Assembly: GCA_014607495.2 (NCBI GenBank)
Contig: CP053148.1
Location: forward strand, 17,236,001 to 17,300,000
From: Carposina sasakii
Taxonomy: Eukaryota; Arthropoda; Insecta; Lepidoptera; Carposinidae
DNA: 64,000 nt
Direction of reading: 5' to 3'
This document shows positions 10,210 to 20,117 of this stretch, piece after piece; position 1 is the first letter of the stretch, and each line of letters starts with the position of its first letter. The position numbers and the translations under genes were made by a program. Below the pieces are notes generated by a model. It made no database searches, had not been told where the DNA came from, and saw only the letters and a program-made list of their open reading frames with translations.

Positions 10210-10716
10210 ATGAATCGACTTTTCATGTTAAAGCAGAAGAAAGACGAGGGCTCCCCTAGAGCTGGCAGCTCGAAGCAGACCGCAGCTCATCTGCGTATAT
10301 TAAAAGACCTGAAGGAGTTAACTCTCTCCGATACTTGCGAGACCGATTTCCCCGACCCGGACGACCTGATGAACTTCAAGCTGAGCATATGCCCTGACGA
10401 AGGCTTCTACAGGGGCGGTAGATTCGTTTTCAGTTTCAAAGTCGGCCTGGACTATCCCCACACTGCACCTACAGTGAAATGCGAAACGGAAATTTTCCAT
10501 CCCAATATCGACGACGATGGCAACGTCTGTCTGAACATCCTGCGCGAAGACTGGAACCCTGTTCTAAATCTGAACTGCATCATCTACGGTATTCAGTTCC
10601 TGTTCCTGGAACCGAATCCCGATGATCCGCTGAATATGGTGGCTGCTGACGAACTTATAAACGACAGGGAGCGCTTTGAAGAACATGTCCAAACTATGAT
10701 CTCATATCTCACCTAA
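10210..10716 (+). CDS. Ubc12: NEDD8-conjugating enzyme Ubc12-like, intronless, complete
   Basis: 168 codons in one exon. The N-terminus [14 protein letters not shown] keeps the UBE2M-type extension (MIKLFSLKQQKK in human) that docks on the UBA3 E1 and, when N-acetylated, on DCN1; Ile2 is Asn here. The UBC fold follows: [19 protein letters not shown], then [13 protein letters not shown], the HPN motif at residues 97-99 and catalytic Cys107 in [12 protein letters not shown]. The C-terminus ends at YLT and lacks the last ~15 residues of human UBE2M. The Lys after DPLN is replaced by Met. The missing introns suggest a retroposed copy, but the open frame and intact active site argue that it works or did until recently. 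It sits inside a tandem duplication with a second copy at 2-220. An AATAAA lies about 10 bp after the stop and another near 11013. Expression cannot be judged here. Confidence 0.92.
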   Translation: MNRLFMLKQKKDEGSPRAGSSKQTAAHLRILKDLKELTLSDTCETDFPDPDDLMNFKLSICPDEGFYRGGRFVFSFKVGLDYPHTAPTVKCETEIFHPNIDDDGNVCLNILREDWNPVLNLNCIIYGIQFLFLEPNPDDPLNMVAADELINDRERFEEHVQTMISYLT

Positions 10717-11458
10717 GCTTAGCCAATAAACGTCGACTTGTTTTTATGTGTATATCTTAGATGTTACCTCGAAGGCTGAAGTATGGCGGAGACGCAACAC
10801 TTGTGACGCTGAGAAAAGCTGTGGAAGATTTCGTACCGCTCTGTGTGTTTAAAGACTCAGCTGTAGTTTCGCCTCTGTGGATGTAAGAATATGATCCTCT
10901 AACGTCTACTTCTTTATGTATTACTGGTACCTGTCTTAATATATATGTATATCAATATACACACCGTATTTTACATTCGATGTCTATAGCCTAATTATAA
11001 CAGAATTTCGAAAATAAAATTTTCGTAGGAAGATAGCAAAATATTTTGTGAAAAATCTAACTTGAAATATATCTTTTGTATAGATTTATGTTTTAATTTA
11101 ACTTAGTAAATGGTTGTACTAGAGTAAGTACGTAGTGATTTCAATGCAAAACTATAAAATAAAATAATCAAAATCTATTTGTTTTCTTTTCATCCAATGG
11201 TAACTTAATAAGTTACAATTAATACCAACTGTATCCTGTATACATGTATAAATAGTAACCCGAGGAGGGTTGGCATCAAGCAAGCAGCCGGCCGTAAAAC
11301 AAACGCCAAATCCTTTTCGCTGATCCCACAAATAATGGGACAAGGGCAGGAAGATAATGATTTTTACTGTTAGATAGCGAATACCTATAGGTATATTTAA
11401 TATACCCGCAATCTGCTGGATCGGACGCAGTTTTTATTTTAATAAAGTTAGTATTCAG
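10717..11458. other. 3' flank of the Ubc12-like gene
   Basis: Same content as 221-965. A candidate AATAAA lies near 11013, and the lepidopteran repeat fragment recurs at about 11262-11345. Confidence 0.5.
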
Positions 11459-11488
11459 ATCTACGACTCTGTGTGTAGAGTCGTAGAT
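11459..11488. repeat. Perfect 12-bp stem hairpin (copy 2)
   Basis: Identical to 967-996. Confidence 0.85.
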
Positions 11489-11497
11489 ATAAATATA

Positions 11498-11861
11498 CAG
11501 GGTTAATTTAAAAACATCAATAACCTCGCAGGACTAGATAGCTAAAATAATTAACAATAACGTTTGTTCTACGAATTTGATCATAACTCAATACATTAAT
11601 TAAAAATAATTTTCCAAGCTTTTATTGTACTGTCGTGACATTTATAAGTCTATGTTCCAATTGTAGAAGATTTACGCGTGCAATCGCGCGCTCACCTGTG
11701 TTATGTACAGACTTAAGAACATTCAGAAGTAATAATAAATTGATATTTATTTTTGTATGAAAGTAAAATATGTCAAATTATCAAAACTCGTAGAACAAAT
11801 GTTGTTTTTTTATGATGGTGGCTACCTAGTCTTGTGAAGTTATTGATGTTTTAAAATTAAC
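11498..11861. mobile_element. MITE family C, right terminus eroded (copy 2)
   Basis: Counterpart of 1006-1370 with the same lost right end, so the erosion predates the duplication. Confidence 0.75.
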
Positions 11862-12119
11862 CACATGTTATTGATTGTAAAATGATTTGTCCTGATTTCT
11901 GCCTGACGTGGACGGATCAAGGCACAGCATAAACCTCTGAGACCTGAAACGACGGGGTGTGTTCATTGTATGACGTAGCCATCATGATGCTGTCTTTCTC
12001 TAAAACTTGGACAAGAAAGAGACAGTATTAACTTTATCTTTCAGATAGACTATCTGTTCATTGGAAAAATCGGCTAACTAATATAAAAATAACTTTATTG
12101 TACCATATTTTGGACAAAT

Positions 12120-12343
12120 CTTCTATACATATAATAAAATTGTAACGGATTGATGTTTGTGCACTCTAATCTCATAAACGGCTGAACCGATTTCGATGCA
12201 GTTTTCAGGTATCTATTGTGACAGGTCCCACTTAACATATAGGCTACTTTTTATCCCGGGAAAATGTTTTTATCCCGGATAATTTCGATATTTTGTTGTT
12301 TCTGCAGTCCACGCGGACGGAGTCGCGGGCGTCCCTAGCGGAA
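12120..12343 (+). mobile_element. Helitron-like non-autonomous element with 3' hairpin
   Basis: Ends 'gcggacggagtcgcgggcgtcc' followed by CTAG, the 3' hairpin and CTRR type of end expected of Helitrons. It ends about 30 bp before the CRAL-TRIO acceptor at 12371-12372. Confidence 0.65.
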
Positions 12344-12372
12344 TATAAATAATTTTCCTCATCTTTTTCCAG

Positions 12373-12633
12373 CTCCACACAAACCTAAAGCAGTTGCACA
12401 AGAAGATGGACACAGCATGCCTGCCCACCACATACGGCGGGGACATCGCGCCCCAAGATATGATTAGCTTTACCAAGCAGATCCTAAGCGACCAGAAGAA
12501 GAAACTCCTTGGGCTCGACGAGATGACTATCCTCAGCACAAGAGGCATCATCTCCACAAGAAAGAAGAACAGCGGGATGAACGAAGATGGTGTCTCCGTG
12601 ACAGGCAGTTTTAGGAAACTAGAGATTGACTAA
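12373..12633 (+). CDS. CRAL-TRIO (Sec14-like, alpha-TTP-like) terminal exon, copy 2
   Basis: The acceptor ttttccag and phase 0 are as in copy 1. The 86-codon peptide is identical to the 2082-2342 exon, ending GSFRKLEID then TAA. No upstream CRAL-TRIO exon is visible between the two copies. This copy would be used only if splicing skips copy 1 and reaches across about 10.3 kb, or if it is part of a second, unseen transcript. Purifying selection or very recent duplication (or gene conversion) explains the identity. It could equally be an orphan exon with no function. Confidence 0.8.
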   Translation, partial: LHTNLKQLHKKMDTACLPTTYGGDIAPQDMISFTKQILSDQKKKLLGLDEMTILSTRGIISTRKKNSGMNEDGVSVTGSFRKLEID

Positions 12634-12679
12634 GATTTAATATAGCTTTTGTATCTCGCTTATGCATATTTTGTATATA

Positions 12680-12935
12680 CAGGATGTAACAAAAGGGGTA
12701 TGTTAAACGAAAAGCTATATAAATAGCCCACTGAAAGGAACCTATCCACAAAATTTCAGACTCTAAATCACATGTTTATTTTTCCAGTATGGAGAATTCC
12801 TAAACAACCCAGGAATGTTCATACAATCTTGAAAAATAAACATGTGGTTTCGAGTCTCAAATTTTGGAAATAGGTTCTCTATAGTGGGCTGTTTACATAG
12901 CTTTTCGCTTAACATACCCTTTTTGTTACACCCTG
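12680..12935. mobile_element. MITE family A (copy 2)
   Basis: Orthologue of 2389-2644. CAGGATGTAACA...TGTTACACCCTG with TA flanks; its right terminus is closer to consensus than in copy 1. Confidence 0.9.
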
Positions 12936-12974
12936 TATAAATAAAGGCCTCGTCAAATAGAGTGTATCGCGCGG

Positions 12975-13360
12975 TAATGCGTTTTTAGCCTACCGCCGCG
13001 TTATAGCGTCGTGTTGTGTTGTACTAAGCTATTCCGGGCACAGATAGCGGGAAGGCTCCGTTTTGACACAGCGTTATTACGTCGCGTTATATTTATCAAT
13101 GCCGCCGCACTCAAAATACGCGACGTTACAGCATAAAACGCTAAGAGCATTTGTAGACGTGAACGGACAACGGACCGTGACTTTTAACGGATTCACGGTG
13201 GTGTATGGCGCACTATGAGCGCTTGTAGACGTGAACGGATAACGAACCGCCAAAGTTCGATGGCTGTTGTCCACTGCGTGTACAAACCGTCATAGTGAGA
13301 TACACCACCGTGAATCCGTAGAACACTGTCTGTAGTCCGTTCACGTCTGCAAGCCGCCTA
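12975..13360. repeat. Complex tandem/inverted repeat (copy 2)
   Basis: Same structure as 2690-3080. Confidence 0.6.
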
Positions 13361-13879
13361 ACGCCCTACAATTTAATACGATCTCTGTTTGTCGATGCCT
13401 TTTGAATGAGAGTGACGCATGATTTTCTTTGAACGTTTTTATGGTTTTCTCTTCATTGGTCCGCGGATTATCAGATATTGCGTAATTAACAAATGCAACT
13501 TTCATTAAGACTGAATAATACGTAGGCGGAGTATTGGAGCTGTTTTTTCTGCGTATGTGATGGTTTAACTGATTTGGGACTACGTTGATTAAATAACTAG
13601 ATACGTAGATTTGTCTATAATATCTGGCTCTACTAGAGTGCGTCTCCCCAAATAGTTTCTTTGAATGATGGCGCTAATTACCATGTGTATGACTGCATTA
13701 TCTGTGTGACGGCATATGATAAATGTTAGTTCCGAAATCAGACGTAGGAGTTATTCGATGAAACGCACTCTGTGTATAGAGCAGGCAGTTATAGTAGGTG
13801 TATTAAATATCTTCGGTCGACATTACCTATATGTGTTATTATTCGTAAGTTGCTAAACTATTCTGAACCCATCGCACAC

Positions 13880-14206
13880 TAAGGCTGCCTTTCCAATAGA
13901 GTTGTGCTATGAATGCGTTTGATACCAACATCATGGACCAATGAATATCATTGGTGGATATCACACGCAGCCGTAGCAACAAAGCATATCACATCTTCAT
14001 ATTCCTGCCCGAATCCCAAACGCCGTGAGCAGTTCTGTGGAACGTTGCATCTAGTTTCAAGATTTTGTAATTGAACAAAGAATTAAACAAATAATAAATA
14101 TTTTATGGGGTCGGCCCAAAATAGTTTCTATCGAAACTCATATTGCCAATGATTTGGAATTTATTACGTGCTTCCACGCACATACCTATCTGGTGGAAAG
14201 GCAGTC
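13880..14206. mobile_element. MITE family E (copy 2)
   Basis: Same GGCTGCCTTTCC / GGAAAGGCAG termini as 3597-3925. Confidence 0.65.
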
Positions 14207-14431
14207 AATAAAAGATACATTACATAAACAGCTACGCTCAGAGCAGAGAGAATCGAAATAATAAACAGTTAAATGTTATAATAATATGTTATATCTTAAG
14301 GAATAGGAAAAAGCTAGATGGAAATAATGTGTGAATTATTTGGTGATTTAACGTGAAAAATACCATATTGGGAGCGTTATAGGTACTTGACCATACTTGT
14401 ACAATAATGAAATATTCCGAACTGTCACTTT

Positions 14432-14577
14432 CTCTTATTTTGTCCCCCCAGGGTGACCGACCGAAAAAAAATATCGGAAAATGTTTCATTTGCCCAACTT
14501 TTCATATTATGTAATAGGGGGATGGATCATGTTTTTTTATAGATTTTTTTCCGGTCTGTCACCCTAGGGGGACAAAA
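14432..14577. repeat. Imperfect GTCACC-type foldback (copy 2)
   Basis: Counterpart of 4140-4292. Confidence 0.55.
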
Positions 14578-15567
14578 ATAGCATCGGCCGCATGTATCCC
14601 GCATTATGGCCAGATAGGACAAGCGTAGAGGAAACCTCAGAACATTTTGCTTTTTGTGCATTTTGCTCCGAAGCGTCCAACCCACCATCACACTATCGTG
14701 TGATACCTAAGTGATTAATAAGGATTAAACGGCACTTTTTAATTGGTCGAATCTCTACTTAACATACTTAACATAACACGAACGAGATTAAATTGAAAAC
14801 TGACACACTTCTGTCTCAAGTTACCGATCTTTAAACTATATTTACCTATTGTCCGTTTCAAAATATATACTAAAATATTTTTGTTAGATCAAGACAGACA
14901 ACATTTTCGTACTACAAACTAGCCGAGTAGGTATATACCTACGTCAAAACACGTCAATCACAATAAATCTAAGTATAGATACCGTCTAATTAGTAATGTG
15001 GTGTCTTAAATTAAACACAGTTTAACTGTTGTTCAATGTGGTTATATTATGCGGTCACATTATAGTAAACATTTGTTTATTATTGATTAAGTTACTCATT
15101 AATGTACAGAATAGGTATAAAATTAGTAAATAAGAAGTAGCTTAACGTTTTGGTTTATACGTTTATTGTTGCTTTTATATTTTGTTTTACGTACTATAAT
15201 GGTAACATCAAACAAGAAATTACAATAAAATAATATCACAATAATTATCTAATTTTGTTATTTTTTTACCCAGTTGCTACAAATTGTGCGATTCATCTTA
15301 ATTTTATATTCAATCTATTCACATTTATGTATCGCTGTTAAAATAGTAAGCCATTTTTGCTACAAATTGATAAATATTACCGTCGTTCCCCATTACACAA
15401 AGATTGGGAGAAAAATCGGTCCTATACACAATGGGCGTATTAGTCTTGCGTTTTACATAGTACTATACGGCGGACATATTATCCCATCCTGGGTAACTCT
15501 TATGTTATTTAAGGTCTTGAATATATAAAAAAAAATCTATCTATAATTTGGCATAATTATAAATAAA
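14578..15567. other. AT-rich intergenic, no recognisable feature
   Basis: Duplicate of 4293-5248. It retains a 30-bp stretch near 15421-15450 that copy 1 lacks. Confidence 0.5.
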
Positions 15568-15727
15568 TTCACTATGGGTCCGCCCACCACCGGGCCCTAC
15601 ACCCTCCACTGACCCTCGGATCTGATAACTCATAACTGCAAAACAAGCACTTGCACCAACTACAATCGCCACGAGAAACGGGTCAGTGGAGGGTGTAGGG
15701 CCCGGTGGTGGGCGCACCCATAGTGAA
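15568..15727. mobile_element. Intact foldback element with 48-bp near-perfect arms
   Basis: Arms 15568-15615 and 15680-15727 are reverse complements with one mismatch (start TTCACTATGGGT, end ACCCATAGTGAA), around a 64-bp loop. GC-rich arms in AT-rich flanks suggest a small non-autonomous DNA transposon. No clear target duplication was identified. Confidence 0.75.
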
Positions 15728-16713
15728 TGTTTGGACTTCCGAATTGTAACGCCTAATACAATTTCATTTATAAACAAATTCACAAACACAATTAATTAAG
15801 CATGCATGAGTACGACGCGTTCTGTACATTGGAGAGCCTAATTTTCTTACAAAATTTATAGAATTTGTTCCGACAAATTACTTCTCTTAGGTAACGATTA
15901 TAGCAAGACATACTACGAGTATTACACGCCAGCCGAATGGTAGAAAGATTTTTAGGACGAAATAATACGTCAGCCATCCAGATAGGGCTAGGATAGTGTT
16001 GTCATATATCTGCCGTACGAGCCAAGAGACGGCCGTCTTTACGGTTCCGCCATATGACGGCAGCACTATTCTAGGAAACTAAAGCTTTATAGTTAAAACG
16101 TTTTTGATTGTCAATGAAATCAACATATTACACGTTAAAAATTCTAATATAGTACCTATAGTTTATTTATTTGGGACAGTTAACAACAGTATACAAAAAT
16201 ACATAGTTAGGTATTGTTTTCAAAGTATAAATAAGTACACAGTCCACTACACTATCCACAAGTTACTTAAAGGAAAGTTACACAAGACTATACTTCACTG
16301 ATGAGATAGCACCACCATGGATGCTGCAAAACAGTTAATATTATAATTTATAAAAATTTGCCGTATTACAGTTAATCGTACATTTTATAATCATACATGT
16401 AATTCATGCCCATTATCCAAAAGACGTTGAGCAAAAGGGGGTAAACAACACACCCAATTTTCACCATTTAGCCCTATTAAGTCCCACATAGTGTACCGCC
16501 ATCCTTTTGTTAACATTCTAATGACTAATAATTGTTCATTATACAGTGTTAAACTATCAAGATATCTGTTAATATAAAATATATACTTACAAGATTACCA
16601 CAAGAACATAAATTATATCTGATATCTAAATTTTCCTGGAGTATTATATTGCATTTCGTTTATATAATTACCTATTAGTTTTCCGCGACTTCGCCCGTGT
16701 ACTCCCAACAATA
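15728..16713. other. AT-rich intergenic with one imperfect hairpin (copy 2)
   Basis: Duplicate of 5378-6357; imperfect hairpin at about 15990-16072. Confidence 0.5.
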
Positions 16714-17086
16714 CAGGATGTTTTTTTGTGGCCACCATTAACGAAGGGTATGTACTCTATACATCAAATAAAATAAGTTTATGCCAAAAAAAACGCTGGG
16801 AAAAAAAAATTTTTTTTTTTTAAATTACTTGATCGGGTGAAATTTATAGTGTCTAGTGTTTATAATGTTCTTTTATAGACAGATATTAATTATTTCTCGT
16901 GAAAAAATCTTGCTACGCGCGTCTATGTGCATTTATGCAGAAAAACGCAGTCTATTTACTCAACTTTGGACCCTAATAGTTTTGGAAACCAGACACTTCC
17001 CAGGTATGCTTCCATGGAGAAAAATGATCGTGACGATGAGGAGATTCCGTAGTTTTCGGGAACGTTGACGACCAAAAATCATTCTG
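16714..17086 (+). mobile_element. MITE family B, full length, spanning the duplication boundary
   Basis: Starts CAGGATGTTTTTTTGTGGCC and ends ACGACCAAAAATCATTCTG, with TA on each side. Homology to copy 1 stops at 16801, inside this element. Confidence 0.85.
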
Positions 17087-17247
17087 TATGTGTGCAAAAT
17101 TTGAAGCCGATTGATTAAGTAAATAAAGCGTGAAGAGGTATACCTCTACATACACATTTATAATATTAGTTGGGAGTTAACTTATTACATTTAATAGGTA
17201 TAAAAAATAAGTCTATAACATTTCAACATAACAACATTTCTGATCAT

Positions 17248-17463
17248 CGTCTTCCTGCCCTGTTACCATTTATTTGTGGTCGGCGCAATATTTCATCCAT
17301 TCATCCCTATTATCCGTCATCTCATCGCTCACTCCCAGTACACGCATGTCCTCTCTCACACAGTCCATCCAACACTTCTTTGGTCTACCTCTTCCTTTAT
17401 ATCTATCCACATTCATGCACAACGCTCTCTGTAAAATATGCCTTTCATCCCTTTCGCTTCGCT
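17248..17463 (-). pseudogene. RTE-type LINE reverse transcriptase C-terminal fragment
   Basis: The minus strand encodes the typical LINE tail with words for KRDERHILQRALC, an RGRPKK-like motif and REDMRVLGV, the same region as in the plus-strand fragment at 31535-31985. Ends in the 'tgtggtcggcgcaatat' repeat. Confidence 0.7.
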
Positions 17464-18360
17464 TTATCTCAACATTTTCATCTCGCTTACATGCAGTTGA
17501 TTTTTAACATTTCTCAACATAGCATATAAAAACACAACTCTTAAATATATCAAAATATACATACAAATAATAAATTATATTCTTAATGACTTTCCAATAA
17601 TTTAATATAGAACCATAGAGTAAAAATTCATATCACAAAATTGCATAAACTATTTAAGCTTCAACATACAATAGCATAATCAATTTATTTACTAAAATAT
17701 ACAGAATCCCACTATCATCGTAATATTACAAGACAGTACCTACAGGTGTCCAAGATTAATAATGGCCATCGCAAAACATCGAAAACACTTACAACACTAC
17801 AAAATGATTTTCAAAGCAATTTTGACTTAAAATATTCCTAAATGTCAACCTTATTACGAACAAATTAAATATCAATGTCATTTATAAGCAAAGCTAATTA
17901 GCAAGAAAACATAAAGTCCAAGACTATTATTTATCTTGTCTACATGTAAAATATCGTCTGTATCGATTAAAAATGATGCAATATCTACAATAATAATATT
18001 TAAATTAAGGTATTGTACGATTGCCACCAAAGAAAAAGGTGATAGATTAAAAAATTGTGTGTGTGTGTTTTAAAAATCTTAAGTTTTAATCAAATGCAAA
18101 TTGTGGTAAATTTTGACCGTCACACTTAAATATAAACTTAAAATTTGTTCTGTCCCTTTCTGTCTCACCTATTTACATTAGGAAAGAAGAAGGACGGAAT
18201 GAAAAACTAATTTTAATGTTAGGATTAAGAATGGCTATCAGAATCGACCTCATGTCAAAACATCTTAAAATTACAGCAAAATGCAAATAGAAATGTATAT
18301 TCATGTCATTATAATATGAATACGATGAATGTTTTTGGTCTATGAATGTTTTTTAAGTAA
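17464..18360. other. AT-rich intergenic, no recognisable feature
   Basis: A TG repeat lies at 18057-18068. Nothing coding seen. Confidence 0.5.
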
Positions 18361-18650
18361 GGCTGCCTTTCCACGAGGGTTGCAATGCTACGTTGCTACT
18401 ATACTATTGCTATTCTGATGTCACCCTATTTCGTCCCCCGTGGAGAGACCGGAACAAAATCGGAAAAATGTTTTGTGTCTTACTTTTCATACTAATAGTG
18501 GGACCGATCAAACATTGTTTTCTGATTTTTTTTGATCTGTCACCCTAGGGGAACAAAAAGGGTGACAGATCGGAATATTCCGCCAATCATATTTATTGGT
18601 CCATGATGTCAATGAATTTGGTGAAAAGGCAGCAAGGCCACATACAACAC
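18361..18650. mobile_element. MITE family E relative with nested foldback
   Basis: AAGGCTGCCTTTCCACGAGG at the left and GTGAAAAGGCAGC at the right. The internal foldback 'tgtcaccctatttcgtcccccg' / 'gggtgacagatcgg' resembles 4140-4292. Confidence 0.6.
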
Positions 18651-18654
18651 ACAA

Positions 18655-18825
18655 ATATCAACTAGGAAAGGGATCGTAACCATATCGCCTTCTTTTATCA
18701 CGGCATTCCCAGGCGTTTTCGACTAGTGTCGTTGCAGAGTTTAGAAGTCGATTTCAGTTTGACACAACCGGGATTGATTATTGAGCTGATACAGTTGTTG
18801 ACCCCTTTCCGAGTTGATATGTGTG
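18655..18825. mobile_element. Small DNA element with ATATCAACT.GGAAAGGG inverted ends
   Basis: ATATCAACTAGGAAAGGG near 18655 and CCCTTTCCGAGTTGATAT near 18804-18821 are inverted copies with one mismatch. Confidence 0.6.
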
Positions 18826-19923
18826 CTGTCACACACGGTACAAATGCTTTCCGGAAACAATGATATCGTATAAATATTGAGAATGTCCTAAAGATTACAT
18901 AAAATGCTTAAGACAGGTGGTTTAGATCATTAAAAATTATAAATCGGTCTCTTCAAAGCTGGAGTGAATAGGCAATTTCTAGGCAAACATGTACCATCCT
19001 AGGCTGCATCTTGCTTAACATTATGCACGATGGCTTAACGTAAACTATTCAACCAATCTCCCTTTGTATTATCACGTGATCACGCTTAATGTCAGACCAT
19101 CTGCTTTACATTAACGCGAACGAGTTCGAAGTGAAAACTCACACTAAGGTCTCAGGCCGTCCTACTTATTTCTTAACAGACTTATTTATATTTTATTACC
19201 GCCGTCAGCGCAAAAATACCACTACTTCTTCCATATTTACCACATATACATATTTAGAGCGTCATACCTCATACATTAAAAACAATAACTCCACCGCTAT
19301 ATCGTCTGACTCAACGCTGAGATTCTTTTGATCTCGTTAACTAGATACAGAAATCCTTGCTGATAAAAAAAGGCTGCCATTTTTGTAATGACTGTTAAAG
19401 GCAAGCGTCAACAGGAGGGTACTCGCGATAAATAACAACGTATTTACCTTCCAACTGAACTATTTGGTAACAGTTTAGTTTTGATTTATCTTTGGTTTGG
19501 TTGCGTATGTACATTTGACGGCGTTTCAGACATTTACCCCACTCTTTTCAAAACATTAGATATATAATAATAATAATTAAATTTATTTATCCAGACAATT
19601 AAAATCCAAAATCATAATTACAATTAAAATAAAATTAACGTTTAAAAAAGAATCGAAGAGTTTAAAAATGGCAGCCGATTACTTAAATCATGTCATGATT
19701 ACTTAACTATATTACGAGTATTATGTGTCACTACAATAGAAATTACGAGATCTTTCTCATATTTATACCTATAATCCTTAACATACAGTAGGGCACGATG
19801 AACTGATATGTATCCTGACGTCACAACAGAAACGTGCTTTGCCACGGTTCACGTTAACTCTAGCGAACGTAACAACCCGCGTTTCGCCCGTAACAAGGCA
19901 ATAGGAAAACTGCCGTAATACTT
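18826..19923. other. Intergenic region 3' of the PGRP-like gene
   Basis: AT-rich with short ORFs only. No canonical poly(A) site was assigned for the minus-strand gene ending at 19924. Confidence 0.45.
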
Positions 19924-20117
19924 TCACGAGTCAGATAACGCACGGTTAACGGGTAACATCTTGTGTATTTCGGTAAAGAGTCGCTTTGGGTTACGGTTGT
20001 TATTTTTGGTAATAATAGAGTACGTCGGTGTCAAATGCTGGAGGCTTACCGAGGCTGCGCAGAAATTCTTCGCTTCGACCATCTGCGCTCTTGTCGGGGG
20101 TTTTTCGGTGAAATCTC
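19924..20117 (-). CDS. PGRP-like gene, terminal exon
   Basis: The acceptor tgtttccag precedes 20117; two bases complete a Gly codon split from the previous exon. Then 63 codons (DFTEKPPTRAQMVEAKNFC ... HLTPTYSIITK ... NPKRLFTEIHKMLP) and TGA. A GTAAGC donor-like site at 20049-20044 could end the exon early, but reading on gives the expected PGRP C-terminus, so I favour no intron there. Confidence 0.85.

Larger units (their letters stand above)
6445..16801 (+). repeat. Copy 2 of the ~10.36 kb tandem duplication
   Basis: Homology to copy 1 ends at 6444 = 16801. In a head-to-tail duplication, copy 2 begins at the base after the end of copy 1, so the unit should start at 6445. Bases 6445-10496 would then have their twin left of the window. 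That left part of the unit cannot be verified here. Confidence 0.85.

Noticed and set aside
16856..17155. ORFs around 16856-17155, 57582-57811 and similar
   Set aside because: They lie inside MITE B, whose inner sequence is conserved across copies on both strands without a coding pattern.
20044..20050. GTAAGC donor ending the last PGRP exon after NFCAAS
   Set aside because: Reading through gives the expected C-terminal PGRP sequence and a stop, and I found no further exon downstream; RNA data could overturn this.
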